A DNA stretch of 64,000 bases. Source: Pleurotus ostreatus/Saccharomyces cerevisiae fusant (Eukaryota; Opisthokonta). The notes under the pieces were generated by a model. That model was not told the origin of the DNA. It searched no databases and saw only the letters and a program-made list of their open reading frames with translations. The stretch covers positions 62,001 to 126,000 of the forward strand of contig JAMQCK010000019.1 in NCBI GenBank assembly GCA_024196135.1. Reading direction: 5' to 3'. Within the stretch, counting starts at the first letter, position 1; each line of letters begins with the position of its first letter. Below, piece after piece: positions 1 through 10,287 of the stretch. The translations under genes were made by a program, and so were the position numbers.

Positions 1-102
1 AGGTTCGCGTCAGCGAATGCGCCATCTGAAATTTCGGTCGCGTACGGGCCGGGCACCGATCATCTGCTTGTTTCTTCCCCCGACTCTTTCGACCTTCTCA
101 AC

Positions 103-1214
103 ATGTTCAAACGTGTAGAACGCAAGCGTAAACGGAGGGAAGAAGAGGAGGAGCTCGGGATAGACGAAGAGATGAAGGAGGCCCTCGGCATGGGCGGTCT
201 CGACACGGACTCTGACGAGTCTGAATCCGACTCTGATTCCGATCACCCGAACGATGAGGGAGAGGAGGACGCAGACGAGGTGCTCGAGGGCGTTGACGGC
301 GAAGAATCCGAGGAGGACGATGCGTCTGACACAGACGACGGGGACTCACCCACCGACCCCGCCGCAGAAGTCTTCACCATCGGCGAACTCATGTCCTCCT
401 CCCCAATCGTCCAGCTTCCTGATAAAGGCGGACACTTTACTTGTGTTGTATGCCCTGGGAAGGTGCTGCGTACAAAAGAATTCATCGACCAACATCTCGA
501 GTCGCAAGTACGCAAAGCCGTCGATTCTATGCTCGCCTCTTCCTCACCCATACACCTCAGCCCCATACCCGACGCATGGCCCGCCTCGCCAGTTACGTCA
601 AAGCCCACAAACCAGACCCAAATACCGATGCGTTTGACATCCTCGATAAAGTCGACGAGGAGAAAGAGCAGGCCACACCGGCTCCGGGAACTAGCAAGAA
701 GGTGCGTCGTTTCTCTCTCACCTCTCGAGCCCGTCATCCTGATCAATGCTATTCTTCTCAGGCCGACAAGCGCGAACGCTTTCGACAAAGACGAGCCGAG
801 GCACGAGCCAGGAAGCAGGCCAAGGCTGCGAGGGCGAAGCCAGCTGGCGCAGACGGCGCGGACGACGCAGAGAAAGCCAAGAAGGCGGCGAAGACTAGTG
901 ATACTGGCGCAGACGCGAAGCCACCACCATCCAAGAAGAAGCACGTCTCTGCGTCTCGTCAAAGACGAATAGAGAGACGAGCCGCTGCCCGTGCTGCAGG
1001 CGAGTCGGGAGAGTCGAGCACTCCTGCGGGGCCCGCGAAGGAGAAGGAGCCGCTGAAGGACACGCAGGCAACGACGTCGAAGGACCCGAATGGCAAGACT
1101 GCGAAAGACTCGCCAATGAGCGTTACGAAGCGCGCGGCGGCAGCGATCGCGAAGTCGAAGATGGGGGACAAAAAAGATAAGCCCACGAAGAAACGCAAGC
1201 TATCGCGTGCATAG
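103..1214 (+). CDS. Zinc-finger protein with acidic N-terminus and Lys/Arg-rich C-terminus, probably nuclear or nucleolar
   Basis: Three exons: 103-507, 561-701 and 762-1214, in frame for 332 aa. Introns of 53 and 60 nt have GT/AG ends. Residues 30-110 are very acidic (Asp/Glu/Ser runs). A C2H2-like finger follows, Cys114-x2-Cys117-x13-His131-x5-His137, formed across the first splice junction, which supports that intron. The C-terminal third is Lys/Arg/Ala-rich with basic clusters such as KKRKLSR at the end. This build (acidic stretch, single finger, basic tail) is seen in ribosome-biogenesis and other nucleolar proteins, but I do not recognise a specific family. The start is the first ATG of the long frame. 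Role is inferred from composition only. Confidence 0.72.
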
Positions 1215-1631
1215 TACAATTCTTGGGCTTACCTCGCTCGTATGTGTTTAGCTTCCTCTATAATATGTCCGAAGGCTGAACGGGACCATGGCAATGTCGA
1301 GTTCAACCGTGACATGTCACGTGTGATTGCTACAAGCACAGTGCTGTCGTACTGTACTCTCCTCAAGCCCCTTGTATCGCTGCAAGCCTCGAAATCGAAT
1401 GCATGCGACTCAATTTGAGAGTAGCAGTCGGGCTCGTCCCAGCTCGTTGGGTCGCTCGTTCTCTTTAGCGCACCAGGCGCGACAGCTTGTTGAGAGTTTC
1501 TGGAATATTCTGGCAACGCCGTCTAGTTTGTAGTCTCTTCACCATCTTGGGAGGCCCCGTCCTCGCGAACTGTGTAGAAAGCTCCGTAGGGCCCGACACA
1601 CGTCTACCGACGAATTCACTCTGACCGCTAC
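1215..1631. other. Intergenic, no gene seen
   Basis: Spacer between the zinc-finger gene and the Hsp20 promoter. Only short frames without family features or splice partners are present. Confidence 0.6.
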
Positions 1632-1644
1632 GAAAGTTCTCGAA
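1632..1644 (+). promoter_or_regulatory. Heat-shock element of the first Hsp20 gene
   Basis: Three perfect alternating units, GAA-nn-TTC-nn-GAA, 119 nt upstream of the Hsp20 ATG and just upstream of a TATA box. This is the canonical binding site of the trimeric heat-shock factor Hsf1, so heat induction is expected. Confidence 0.85.
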
Positions 1645-1657
1645 ACCCTCCTTTGAG

Positions 1658-1663
1658 TATAAA
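1658..1663 (+). promoter_or_regulatory. TATA box of the first Hsp20 gene
   Basis: TATAAA, 14 nt downstream of the heat-shock element and 100 nt upstream of the ATG at 1763. Confidence 0.75.
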
Positions 1664-1762
1664 GGTAAGCGCCGCTGAGGTCCCGTCTCCTCAGAAATCC
1701 AGACAAATAGCCACTTACCAATACTCCAGCAACAACTCTCTCATCAATCTCGATCTACCACG

Positions 1763-2339
1763 ATGTCTGTCTTCTACTACGAGCCCTTCTACGACATCGA
1801 CCGCTTCCTCAGCGAGGCCTTCGGCCCCCGAGGCGCGGACAGCGCACAGCGCCGCATCGGCGAGGGCAACACCAACGACGCGCCGCGCGCCCTCAAGCCT
1901 AGGTGAGTTGCCCAACGTGCTGCCGTCTGCTTTGCGAACACGCTGACTGACCGCCTCTGCAGGATGGACCTTCACGAAGACGCTGAGAAGAACGTCGTGA
2001 CCGCCACGTTCGAGCTGCCAGGCGTCAAGAAGGAGGACGTGCAGATCGACTTCCACAACGGGCGCCTCACCGTCGGCGCGGAGACGAAGGCTGACGAGGA
2101 GCGCGAGGAGAACGGCTACGCAGTGCGCGAGCGCCGCTATGGCAAGTGGTCGCGCACGCTGCAGCTACCACAGGGTGTGAAGGTGAGTTAGAATGGTGTT
2201 GATTCGTATATATTGAGCTGCTTGCTAATAAGGTCTCTAGGAGGAGGAAGTGAAGGCGACGATGGAGAATGGTGTTCTCACCGTGACGTTCCCGAAGACT
2301 TCTCCTCAGGCGGCACCCAAGAAGATCACCGTCAACTGA
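1763..2339 (+). CDS. Small heat-shock protein Hsp20 (alpha-crystallin family), copy 1
   Basis: Three exons: 1763-1902, 1963-2182 and 2241-2339, 152 aa. The alpha-crystallin domain starts in exon 2 at MDLHEDAEKN and includes the FELPGVKKEDV and NGRLTVGAE segments; exon 3 supplies the I/V-x-I/V-type C-terminal tail (KKITV). Small Hsps are ATP-independent holdases that oligomerise and bind unfolding proteins in the cytosol. The start is the first ATG, about 100 nt below the TATA box. A paralogue with the same exon phases and the same middle and last exon lengths (220 and 99 nt) lies inverted at 35144-35716; this copy has a slightly longer first exon. Confidence 0.93.
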
Positions 2340-3250
2340 GCGGCCTAAGGGACGCACTGGGTTCTCGTTGGCACCGTTCGTGTTTATGGACTTCGGGATG
2401 AATTGGATGATACCTGTAGCATAGTCAAATACCACAATGTTTCTTTCATCGTATATATTGCTCCTTGAGCGCATTCTAACCGGCTGATTCAGCACAACAA
2501 TCTCGTTATCTGTGCATGCCCTACCGGCGCCAAATTCTCCAAGCTGAAGCTCAACCCGCGAGCCACTCTGTCGTCCAGTAAGCAATGACGCGTGACGCCC
2601 GATATTGTGGCAGCCCCAGACTAGAACGGGCTGCATGGCAACTGGAGCGCAACTGTATTTTGAATCGTGAAGTAGTAGCAAAAGAACGAACTACAAGGTT
2701 TTTAGTTGCTCTGTACTGGTAGTATAGGTACTTGGGAGATTGAATGATCCGGTACGAGAACCGTCCGACGATGGGGTCGACTTCAAAAGACGATGCCTCA
2801 CCGGCAGATGCCGCTGGCCAAGGTGAGCGTACCCGGGAGAAGCCGATCCTCGTGGAAGCGCCCTTATCTCGAACTTTCATCTCATCTAAATTCCGTGCGA
2901 TATCCTCAAGCAAGCAAGTGTACGCGACATGATGCTCGAAGACATGTTCATCGGTGAAAGATATCTCTGGTACGCATGGATCCTGTCGATGTAGCTAGGC
3001 AGCCTGTCGGAGTACTCTTTCACGAGGGCATACTACTTCCTCGTGAAAGTGAGCAGTCATAAGAACTTCTTCTTGCAGGCTGCCTGCAGTTCCTGGATCC
3101 TCATTGACGGGAAGTACTTGCGCGCGTGGCGATGCTCCTTTGTTCGAGGTCTACTGACCCGTCGCTGGTCTTTGTATTCAGGCCGCTCCTTTGTCCTTTG
3201 CGCCGCCACCTGCTCACTGCACGCGGCACATAAAACAAAAGGCCACCCTG
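2340..3250. other. Intergenic, no convincing gene
   Basis: About 0.9 kb between Hsp20 and the next gene. Frames at 2744-2932 (+) and 2551-2913 (-) overlap each other, lack family motifs and do not join to exons, so I leave them uncalled. Confidence 0.5.
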
Positions 3251-3257
3251 TATATAA
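3251..3257 (+). promoter_or_regulatory. Likely TATA box of the 500-aa orphan gene
   Basis: TATATAA, 59 nt upstream of the ATG at 3316, preceded by an A-rich stretch. Confidence 0.5.
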
Positions 3258-3315
3258 CGAGGCTGGCCACTCCCTTTGAATCCCTGATCCCCCGTACTTC
3301 CCGCTACCAACGACT

Positions 3316-4818
3316 ATGGCCCCGCCGCCTCTTCCTCCTCCACGTCCTGTCGAGGAATTACCGGTCGTCTCACAGGATGCATCTCACTTGCGCTTCACCG
3401 TGCCCAAGATCATCTTCCGCAAGCAGCCTGGTCCGGACTGGCCCCGCAACCACCACATGTGCTCCGCCGCTCACTGCTACTACCCCAACTCGCCGAAGCC
3501 CGTGCCGGGGAAGTACGACTGCCTCGGCCAATCCTGGTGCGGAGGCCGGTGTCGCGGGACGTACACGGTCTCCCTCGAGGAAGCCCAGGCGAACGACGCG
3601 TACTACCAGCAGCTGCAGGCGATGGACGAGTGGCGCGCGAAGCAGAAGCCGCCGCCGAAGGACCCCTACGAGCGGGACTCCGTAGTGCGCGAGAAGGTGT
3701 TCGTCAACGCGCGGGCGCGTATGGTGGAGGGGCAGACGCAAGTGACGCACAAGGAGTCCAGTATCTTGGTGCGGCAGCGGAACGAGTGGGAGCGACTGCA
3801 GCAGGAGGCGGAGGAGGTCGCGCGCTTGCGCATGGAGAGGGGTGGCTGCTGTCTGCCCGGGCTGACGGAGATGGCACAGGCGATCATCAGGCCTTTGTCC
3901 CCCTCATCGCTGCGCTCACGCTCACGCTCGCGGAAACGCAGCGGTCAGAAGGCCGCCATCACTTCCCCGCCTCCCCCACTACCCAACACGACTCTGCCCG
4001 CGCGCACATCCAGTCTCCTCCCTTCGCCACAGCCCAGAGCACTTCCTGCGATCCCCAGTGTCAAATCTGGATCCACCTCCGTACATCTTGCCAGCCATCA
4101 TTCGTCCATCGGTCGGAGCACGCGCACTGCTCGCGCCACCCGCGCTCAGCAGCCTCTCCTCGAGGGCTCCCTCCGCGATCCTCTTGAGCCTTTGCCCAGA
4201 GCCACTAGTCCAAACTCTTTCAGCACCATGCCCGTCGCGGGTACACCCCGCGAGCGCCCCAGGAGTCCGTCCTCTCACACCGTACACGCCACGCTGCCTC
4301 TCGCGCACTCTCCCCGTACGCCGCCGCGCGCAACGAACTCACGTCCAACGAGCCCTGCCTTCCGGTGTACAAGTCCGGTCACGCCGCCCCCTCGTCGCTC
4401 CAGCCAGTCCACAAGCCCGACATCCTACTCCACGGACGGCACCGCGTACTCAGCCTACGCCGCCACCCATTCTACGCGCGCGACGACTCCATCCCCGACC
4501 CCACCCCGCATGGGTCCATCGTTCGCGGGCGCGTTCAAGGACCTGCAGCATCCTCTCCCGCAAGGTCGTCGCTCGTCTGTATCCAGCAGCTCGCGTGCGG
4601 AGACGATGTCGGAGTCGTTCTACGTCTCAGTGCCACCGTCGTCGCTGCGCAAGTCTCGCAAGTCGCTTCCGAAGTCGCACAAGTCAGTGGCTGAGCGCTC
4701 AATGACAGAGTCGCACTGGTCGCGCGCGGAACGCGGTGCTTCGCCGCCACCTATGCCGATTCCGAACCCGACCCCTGCGCAGTCCTATGCGGCGACGTAC
4801 AGGGCGAGGCATGCGTAG
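3316..4818 (+). CDS. Orphan protein with N-terminal Cys cluster and long Pro/Ser/Thr-rich disordered tail
   Basis: A single uninterrupted 500-aa frame, unusual in this intron-rich window. Residues 22-175 look folded: a hydrophobic start (LRFTVPKIIF), a Cys/His cluster (Cys49, His53, Cys54, Cys69, Cys75, Cys79) that could bind zinc, then charged helices rich in Glu/Arg/Gln. From about residue 190 the chain is Pro/Ser/Thr/Arg-rich with many SP and TP sites and is probably disordered. I do not recognise a family and assign no function. A TATA-like box sits at 3251. No signal peptide or membrane segment is visible. Confidence 0.7.
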   Translation: MAPPPLPPPRPVEELPVVSQDASHLRFTVPKIIFRKQPGPDWPRNHHMCSAAHCYYPNSPKPVPGKYDCLGQSWCGGRCRGTYTVSLEEAQANDAYYQQLQAMDEWRAKQKPPPKDPYERDSVVREKVFVNARARMVEGQTQVTHKESSILVRQRNEWERLQQEAEEVARLRMERGGCCLPGLTEMAQAIIRPLSPSSLRSRSRSRKRSGQKAAITSPPPPLPNTTLPARTSSLLPSPQPRALPAIPSVKSGSTSVHLASHHSSIGRSTRTARATRAQQPLLEGSLRDPLEPLPRATSPNSFSTMPVAGTPRERPRSPSSHTVHATLPLAHSPRTPPRATNSRPTSPAFRCTSPVTPPPRRSSQSTSPTSYSTDGTAYSAYAATHSTRATTPSPTPPRMGPSFAGAFKDLQHPLPQGRRSSVSSSSRAETMSESFYVSVPPSSLRKSRKSLPKSHKSVAERSMTESHWSRAERGASPPPMPIPNPTPAQSYAATYRARHA

Positions 4819-5562
4819 ATTCGCGTAGAGGATTTGGTGACTTGGATTTGGAACTTGTTCATAACGTTGCGGTCTGTGTTTTTTGTATCGAATAGATAGT
4901 GCTTTCTGACTCGCTGTATCCTGCTTGCGTTAGACTCGACTTTACGAACCTCACGACCACTCACGACTCTCGGATTATCACACTGTTCTTCTAGACGTAC
5001 TGTAGCTCAGCTGTAGCATAAGTAGCGCAGCGCGCGAATAAATAATGATCAGTCTCTCGCCTCCTTCTCCAGCATCGGAACAATTGACATTCGCATTCTG
5101 GGGACTCGCCGTACAGACCCCGTCTGTGCAAGGGATACTTGATTGACGAGCGAGGAGCGCATAGATAGCTAGTGAGGTGCACGAAAACGAGGGGCTGCGC
5201 TCTGGTGCGCTATAACAATGCAGGGGAATCAGAAGAGAAATTCAATAATGATGCTAGAGATTAAATGGAGACTTATGATTTCCTATGTGACAGAGCATGC
5301 GTATGGAGAGTGAGGGGACGCACGCCCGCGGGGGCAGGGCGCGCGCGTGAGCAAGAGGCCGTGAGGAGACGATGTGTGGCGCGGGTATGCATGCAGGGGA
5401 TGAGAGGGGTATTATCGTACAACGTCAAGACGCACACGGCGGCCGCCCCACACGACAGCGACGTTTACACGTCCCGAGTCCCAGCGCTGGTCCAGATGCC
5501 AGGTCCATTCTCTAAACAACACAGCACTCGAGACAGCAAGAGGTGTACGCGGGCGGGCGTCA
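4819..5562. other. Convergent intergenic region, no gene seen
   Basis: Lies between the 3' ends of the orphan gene (+) and the Mid2-like gene (-). It should hold both terminators; no coding feature is supported. Confidence 0.6.
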
Positions 5563-6884
5563 CTACCGCGCGACGTCGTATGCGCCCTGCGCGCCCAACC
5601 CGTAGGCCGCCTGCGGCCCGGGCGAACGGCGGCCCATGTCGTACGCCATGGCGGGCCCTGGGCTCGCCGCTCGCGTCGCCATCATCGGGTTCGGCGAGGC
5701 CATCATCGGGTTTGGCGACGCGGCGCGCATCATCGATGGGTTTGGCGAGACGCGCCCGTCCATGCCGTATGCGAGTGATGGGCCGGGGCTCAGGCGGCCA
5801 GATACTGGCGGCGCCATTTGCGTCATGGGGATCGCCTCGCCTTGCTGCCATTGGCCGGTGCTGTCGTTGAACGTCTGCGGAACCGGGCCGCGGTACGGGT
5901 CGTAGTAGCCAGTATTTGGGTCGTCCCGGTAGGGCATGCCTGAGTTCGGGTTGAGATGGGGCAGCGGGGGTACAGCATACGGGTCGTTGGTGGAGAGATC
6001 GGCGGTGGAGTAGTTGTTCGAATACGCCGTCTGGGACGGTGAACGAGAGAGGGATACCTCGGATGCGGTGTCGTTGATACCAAAACGGCCGGTCGGGTTA
6101 ACAGGCATGGCGTGAGACGGGGCGTCGGAGTCGCCGGGGTGGGCGTTGAGCTCTGGCCATTTGATCGCTTCATCTGCGGCGCGGTTAGACGGGTCGCGCG
6201 GGGGCAAAGTGCGCTTGGCGTACCATCGTAGTCCGCGAACCGCTTCCGGGTGAATTTCCAGACGAAGAAGGCGATGATTCCAATGAGCGCGATGCCGCCA
6301 GCGACCGACATGCCCACGATGGACCCAGTAGAGAGGCCCTTGTCATCATCGGCAGCTTTGGACGTTTCGGACGGTGCTGCGGAGCTGGACGACGTGCTAT
6401 CCGCGCCCGACTGCGCTGGAGGGGTCGTGGTGATCGTGACCACATCGCCGTCCTCGCCAGTGGTGGTGATGTGGCTTGTCACTGGAACGCGCGAGGAAGT
6501 GGTAGTCGCCGCGGTGGTCGACGTATTGTCCCCATCCGTCTTGGATGTTGTGCCAGTTGTCTGCGTCGCGGATGTGGTTCCCTGCGTGGTGGAGGTGCCA
6601 GTCTGGGTGGTGGAGGTGGCCTGGGTGGTCGTGACCTCCGTGGAAGTTGTCTCCGCAGTGGTGGTCTCCTCCTTCGTCGTCGAAGTATCCGTCTCTTTCT
6701 GCGTCGTGGTCTCCTCTGTCTTCGCGGTGGTGGTCTCCGTCGCCGCCGTCGTCGTATCATCGTCGTCGTGGCCTCCAAACAGGCCTTGCCGTCGCTGCAG
6801 ATCGTGCGTCGAATGGGAGGACGCAGCCTGGACGACGGCGAAGAGCACAATACATGAAAGGAGGAGAGAGCGTGATGCCTTCAT
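5563..6884 (-). CDS. Wsc/Mid2-like mucin-type single-pass membrane protein, possible cell-wall sensor
   Basis: Two exons, 6224-6884 and 5563-6173, with a 50-nt intron carrying a CTAAC branch site; 423 aa. Residues 1-21 form a signal peptide, followed by a dibasic site (RR at 31-32). Residues 44-180 are almost entirely Thr/Ser with Glu/Gln, as expected for an O-mannosylated rod. A transmembrane helix spans about 187-209 and is followed by basic stop-transfer residues (KFTRKR). The cytoplasmic tail of about 200 aa has Ser/Pro-rich repeats built on SPNP and ASPGP near its end. This layout matches fungal wall-integrity sensors of the Wsc/Mid2 type that signal to Rho1; sequence identity to a named sensor is not claimed. 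Confidence 0.8.
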
Positions 6885-7629
6885 GGCAGCTGAGAGAAGC
6901 GACAGTGAAGGCGGGGGAGTCGTCGAGCCGGGCGACGACAGCTATCGTTCTCGCTGTGCGCGACGGCGGCAGCGACGGGGCGAGAGGAGAGCGATGCCGT
7001 TGTTCGCGATGAGTTCGTTGCGTTGGCCGTCGTCGGGAACGATGGAATTTGGAAAAGAAGGTAACAGGTGTCACGCTCGTGTGATTTTATTGATATCAAT
7101 GACCTGAGGCTGTGCTTCCAACTGTTGCGCGGCAACCATCTGCTCCTCCCCATGGGCCTCCCGCCGCGCCCCCTCAGGGCGGCGCACATCCGCCAGGCCC
7201 GCGCCCCACGCAGCAGGAGGCGGTGACCTTTGTTCTCTATCTTCTGCTCTTTCGTTCGCGGGCTGTACACCTTGCGTCACTCCCTCGGCTGGCTCGGACT
7301 TCTCCACGCGAGAGCCAGCTCCACTGCAACGTTGATCTTCAGAATCCGCCAACGGAACGCGTGTGCTGGACGGCGCGCATGTTCCGCAAGCCCTCGAACA
7401 TCTTCTACCCGGAAGTTCGGGCGGCATGTTTTATAAGGCTTTTTCTGACATTTAAGGGCGCTCTTCAAGTGCCTATCGCTCGACTCAGGTTCAACTGTCT
7501 ACTCAGGTCCCTGGCTCTGTCCCTTGGCAGGTGAAGTTCGACTTCAACGCGTCTCATTTGCAGTGCTGTCATCTGTATCCGCTTGTTATCCGCATCCAGT
7601 GCCCGCACACTCGCTGATGATGAGAGCGT
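6885..7629. other. Intergenic, promoter side of the Mid2-like gene
   Basis: Upstream region of the Mid2-like gene. Several GC-rich frames overlap on both strands but none has motifs or splice partners. Confidence 0.5.
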
Positions 7630-8000
7630 ATAGCTTACACTGGCAGCAAGCACACCCACGGTGTTCGCATCAGTAGCGCGGTAGAGACGCCGCTTACGAC
7701 TGAGGTCCGATGAGGCTCTCGACCTTGGACAGAAAATCGAATTGACCTAAGCAGAAGGAATAGTGACCTCGGTCCTCGGTATCTGCATAACTCGCTTCAG
7801 TTATGCCCATTGTACCATACGGAGTATACTTGGACAGACAGCGAGGTGGTGCATCATTATTCTGGGTGTCACTGCCTCCTTCTTCCTCTCTATACACTAT
7901 AGTAGATTATACTCAGCGAAGGTTGTTCACATCATGAGTGGAACCGTGGGAACTTCGCGGCATCAAGTGCCATATGGGGAAATCGGAAGCAACCGATATG
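7630..8000 (-). pseudogene. Decayed ORF, copy 1 (block A)
   Basis: The reverse strand matches 43740-44110 (+) in several long stretches: 7972-7998 against 43741-43768, 7761-7781 against 43959-43979, and 7674-7695 against 44052-44073. Both copies encode similar peptide pieces (TEDRGHY, LSK-x-E, KRRLYRATD-x-NTV), so the ancestor was coding. Here the frame is broken: a TAA falls after LSKVESLIGPQS, and the matching RRLYRATD piece continues in another frame. Family unknown. It lies just downstream of the AKR gene, whereas its partner lies upstream of the second AKR gene. Confidence 0.5.
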
Positions 8001-8187
8001 CCCGAGCTCAATTTCCTGACTTCTTTTGGGCCCCGCAGGCCGAGATCTGCTTCATGGCAGACAATCTCTTGGCCAAGACCGACGGATGATTCTATGAGGA
8101 CATGCAGCAAAGTAATCCATATATAATACATTTACTTAGCAGGGTTGCACAAATATAAGTGCGGTGGTACTACCAGGAGTCCGTGGT

Positions 8188-9615
8188 TCAAGCATGCCCG
8201 CGGACGGGCTTTGGCTGGTATCTGAAAAGGCGTAAGAGATGGCAAAGATGAGGAGGACCTGGTACTCACGGCTCCTCAAGGTACTTGGCCTCTTCGTCAG
8301 TCAGCTCGCCGCCTACGATGCTCTCCTCCACGCGCTTGATCGCGTTCATGCCGACAATGGGGCTCGAGACGGAGCGCTTTACCCACGCGAGGGCGACCTG
8401 GTAAAAAATCAATACGATTCTTGAGCAACACAGTCATAGTATTGCACGCACCTGCGACATCGTCCATCCGCGCTTCTTCGCGATCTCCTCGACGCGATTG
8501 ACGATTTCGGTCTCGACTGGGTCCTCGCCCTTGGGGCGAATGGAGTTGAAGAGCTTGCTGCGCGCGGTCTCGGAGGCGGCAACCGGGCGCGCGAGCTTGC
8601 CGCCAGCGAGAGGCGACCAAGGGATTACGCCGATGCCGTGGTGCTTGCAGTAGGCCAGCATCTCGCGCTCCTGAATATGCAGTCAGTTAATGTCTCAACA
8701 GATGTAGCGACAAGTTGCCTCACCTCCTCACGATACAACAGCGAATACTCATCCTGCATGCTCACAAACTTCGTCCACCCATTCTTCTCCGCGACCTCAT
8801 TTAGCAGCGCGAACTGCCAGCACCGCATCGAGCTCGCGCCAATATACCTCACCTTCCCCGCCTCGACCAGATCGTGCAGCGCCTTCATCGTCTCCTCTGG
8901 CGGCGTGGTGAAGTCGAAGCGGTGGATCTGGTAGAGGTCGATGTATGAGGTGTTGAGCCGCTTGAGCGAGCCCTCGACGGCGTGAAAGATCGCCGCGCGC
9001 GAGAGGCCGGACTGGTTAATGTACTGCTTGCGGTTGTTGATCTCGGGGAACTGGAGGAAGGTGAGGACGTCGTGGTCGGGGCCCTTGCCGACGAGACCCC
9101 AGCACTTAGTGGCGATGACGATCTCGTCGCGCGGGATTTGGTACTGAAGAAGACTTAGTAAAAAGCCGCGGGCGTATACGAAACGAAAGTTACCTTCTCG
9201 ATGAACTTGGCGACGATGCGCTCAGAGTCACCATTAGAGTAGTTGTTGCTGGTGTCGATAGTGCTAAGAGCGAATATTAGTTCGGTTACGCGCATCGGTG
9301 GCAGGAGAGCCTCATACTTGATACCACGGTCCCAGGCAGCCTTCAGGATTGGGAGCGCTTCTTCCTCGCCCTTGACCCATTGCGTCGACTCGTCAGTCGC
9401 CTGTTCGATAGCAAACTCGTCAGAATACATTCACTGCTCGGTATGCGGAATACTCACGGCCCACTTCGGGTTGCCGTAGCTCATGGCACCGACCTATGAG
9501 AGACGAACATGAACTTGTGGCTTAGACGCGAAGAACAAGAGGAAGAACGCACAATAGGCACGGAGATGCGCAAACCGCTCTTGCCGAGCTGAACGTACTG
9601 AACGGGTGCAGACAT
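8188..9615 (-). CDS. Aldo-keto reductase, copy 1
   Basis: Eight exons: 9553-9615, 9458-9493, 9318-9400, 9194-9263, 8724-9143, 8452-8670, 8270-8397, 8188-8221; 350 aa. NADPH-dependent reductase of carbonyl compounds with a TIM-barrel fold. Catalytic tetrad residues are visible: Asp64 and Tyr69 in TIDTSNNYSNG, Lys97 in IVIATKCWG, and His in LYQIHRFD. GLVGKGPDHDV and GASSMRCWQFALL match the aryl-alcohol dehydrogenase/YajO-type branch of the family. A TATA box (9696-9702) and a palindrome (9710-9726) lie upstream. The copy at 44458-45824 has the same length and the same introns except one. The native substrate cannot be told; lignin-derived aldehydes are one possibility. Confidence 0.93.
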
Positions 9616-9695
9616 GATGATTGTGTTGAGGAAAAGCTGATAGGCCTGAACAGTGGGAAGGAGTCGCTTGCTACCTGGCATCCCTCACCAGTCCC

Positions 9696-9702
9696 TTTTA
9701 TA
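9696..9702 (-). promoter_or_regulatory. TATA box of AKR copy 1
   Basis: TATAAAA on the reverse strand, 81 nt upstream of the ATG. The aligned position upstream of copy 2 (44380-44386) reads TCTAAAA. Confidence 0.65.
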
Positions 9703-9709
9703 CGCCTAC

Positions 9710-9726
9710 GCGTACCTTCGGTACGC
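9710..9726. promoter_or_regulatory. Palindrome upstream of AKR copy 1
   Basis: Inverted repeat with 7-bp arms GCGTACC/GGTACGC and a 3-nt spacer, directly upstream of the TATA box. It could be a dimeric regulator site; it is degenerate in copy 2. Confidence 0.35.
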
Positions 9727-10287
9727 ATTCCACCCGCGCCTTCCCCTATTTACGGATGGCCATCCGCATGTTCTCAGTCAGCTGCCGGAGCGTCGCGTCA
9801 GCCCTATTCCACGCTCGTACTGGAAGCCTCAGAGGTATGACAGCATGATAGGCAGAAGGAGACGATTGGAGGATGAAATTCCGATTCGGACTTGTGGGCA
9901 AATACAGGCAGTCGGAACACTAGAACGGGCCGGGGAAGCGGTCCAGGCAGTGAAAGGAAGCCGTAGGTGACGCGTCGCTCGATGCAAGGGTAGATGGGAT
10001 TGAATGCGACGCAGAAGATCAGCGCTGCCATGGGCGCTGGTTGGGTTTCGAAACCGTGACGCGGTCGCGCGGCAGGGTCGAGCATGTGACTATATTCTCA
10101 CGATCACATGGGTCGAAGTCGAACTTCACACGGACAACTTGGAGTATCTTAGACCATGATCAGCAAGGTCTTCAAGAAGATATACAACATTTTTACCATT
10201 TGAAGAAGTAGTGGCATACGCGTGGATAATACACACTTGTAATCATCAAAAAATGTTTGCCTCTATCATACGTTCTGCTCCCCGCCT

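Larger units (their letters stand above)
7630..9905 (-). repeat. Segmental duplicate unit 1 (decayed ORF + AKR + promoter)
   Basis: Similarity to 43740-45824 on the opposite strand covers the decayed ORF, all AKR exons and about 290 nt upstream of the AKR ATG, up to a shared stretch at about 9870-9905 (GATTCGGACTTG here). The order of the two sub-blocks differs between the copies. Confidence 0.7.

Noticed and set aside
2551..2932. Overlapping 120- and 62-codon frames on opposite strands
   Set aside because: Cannot both be coding; neither shows a family feature or continues through plausible splice sites.
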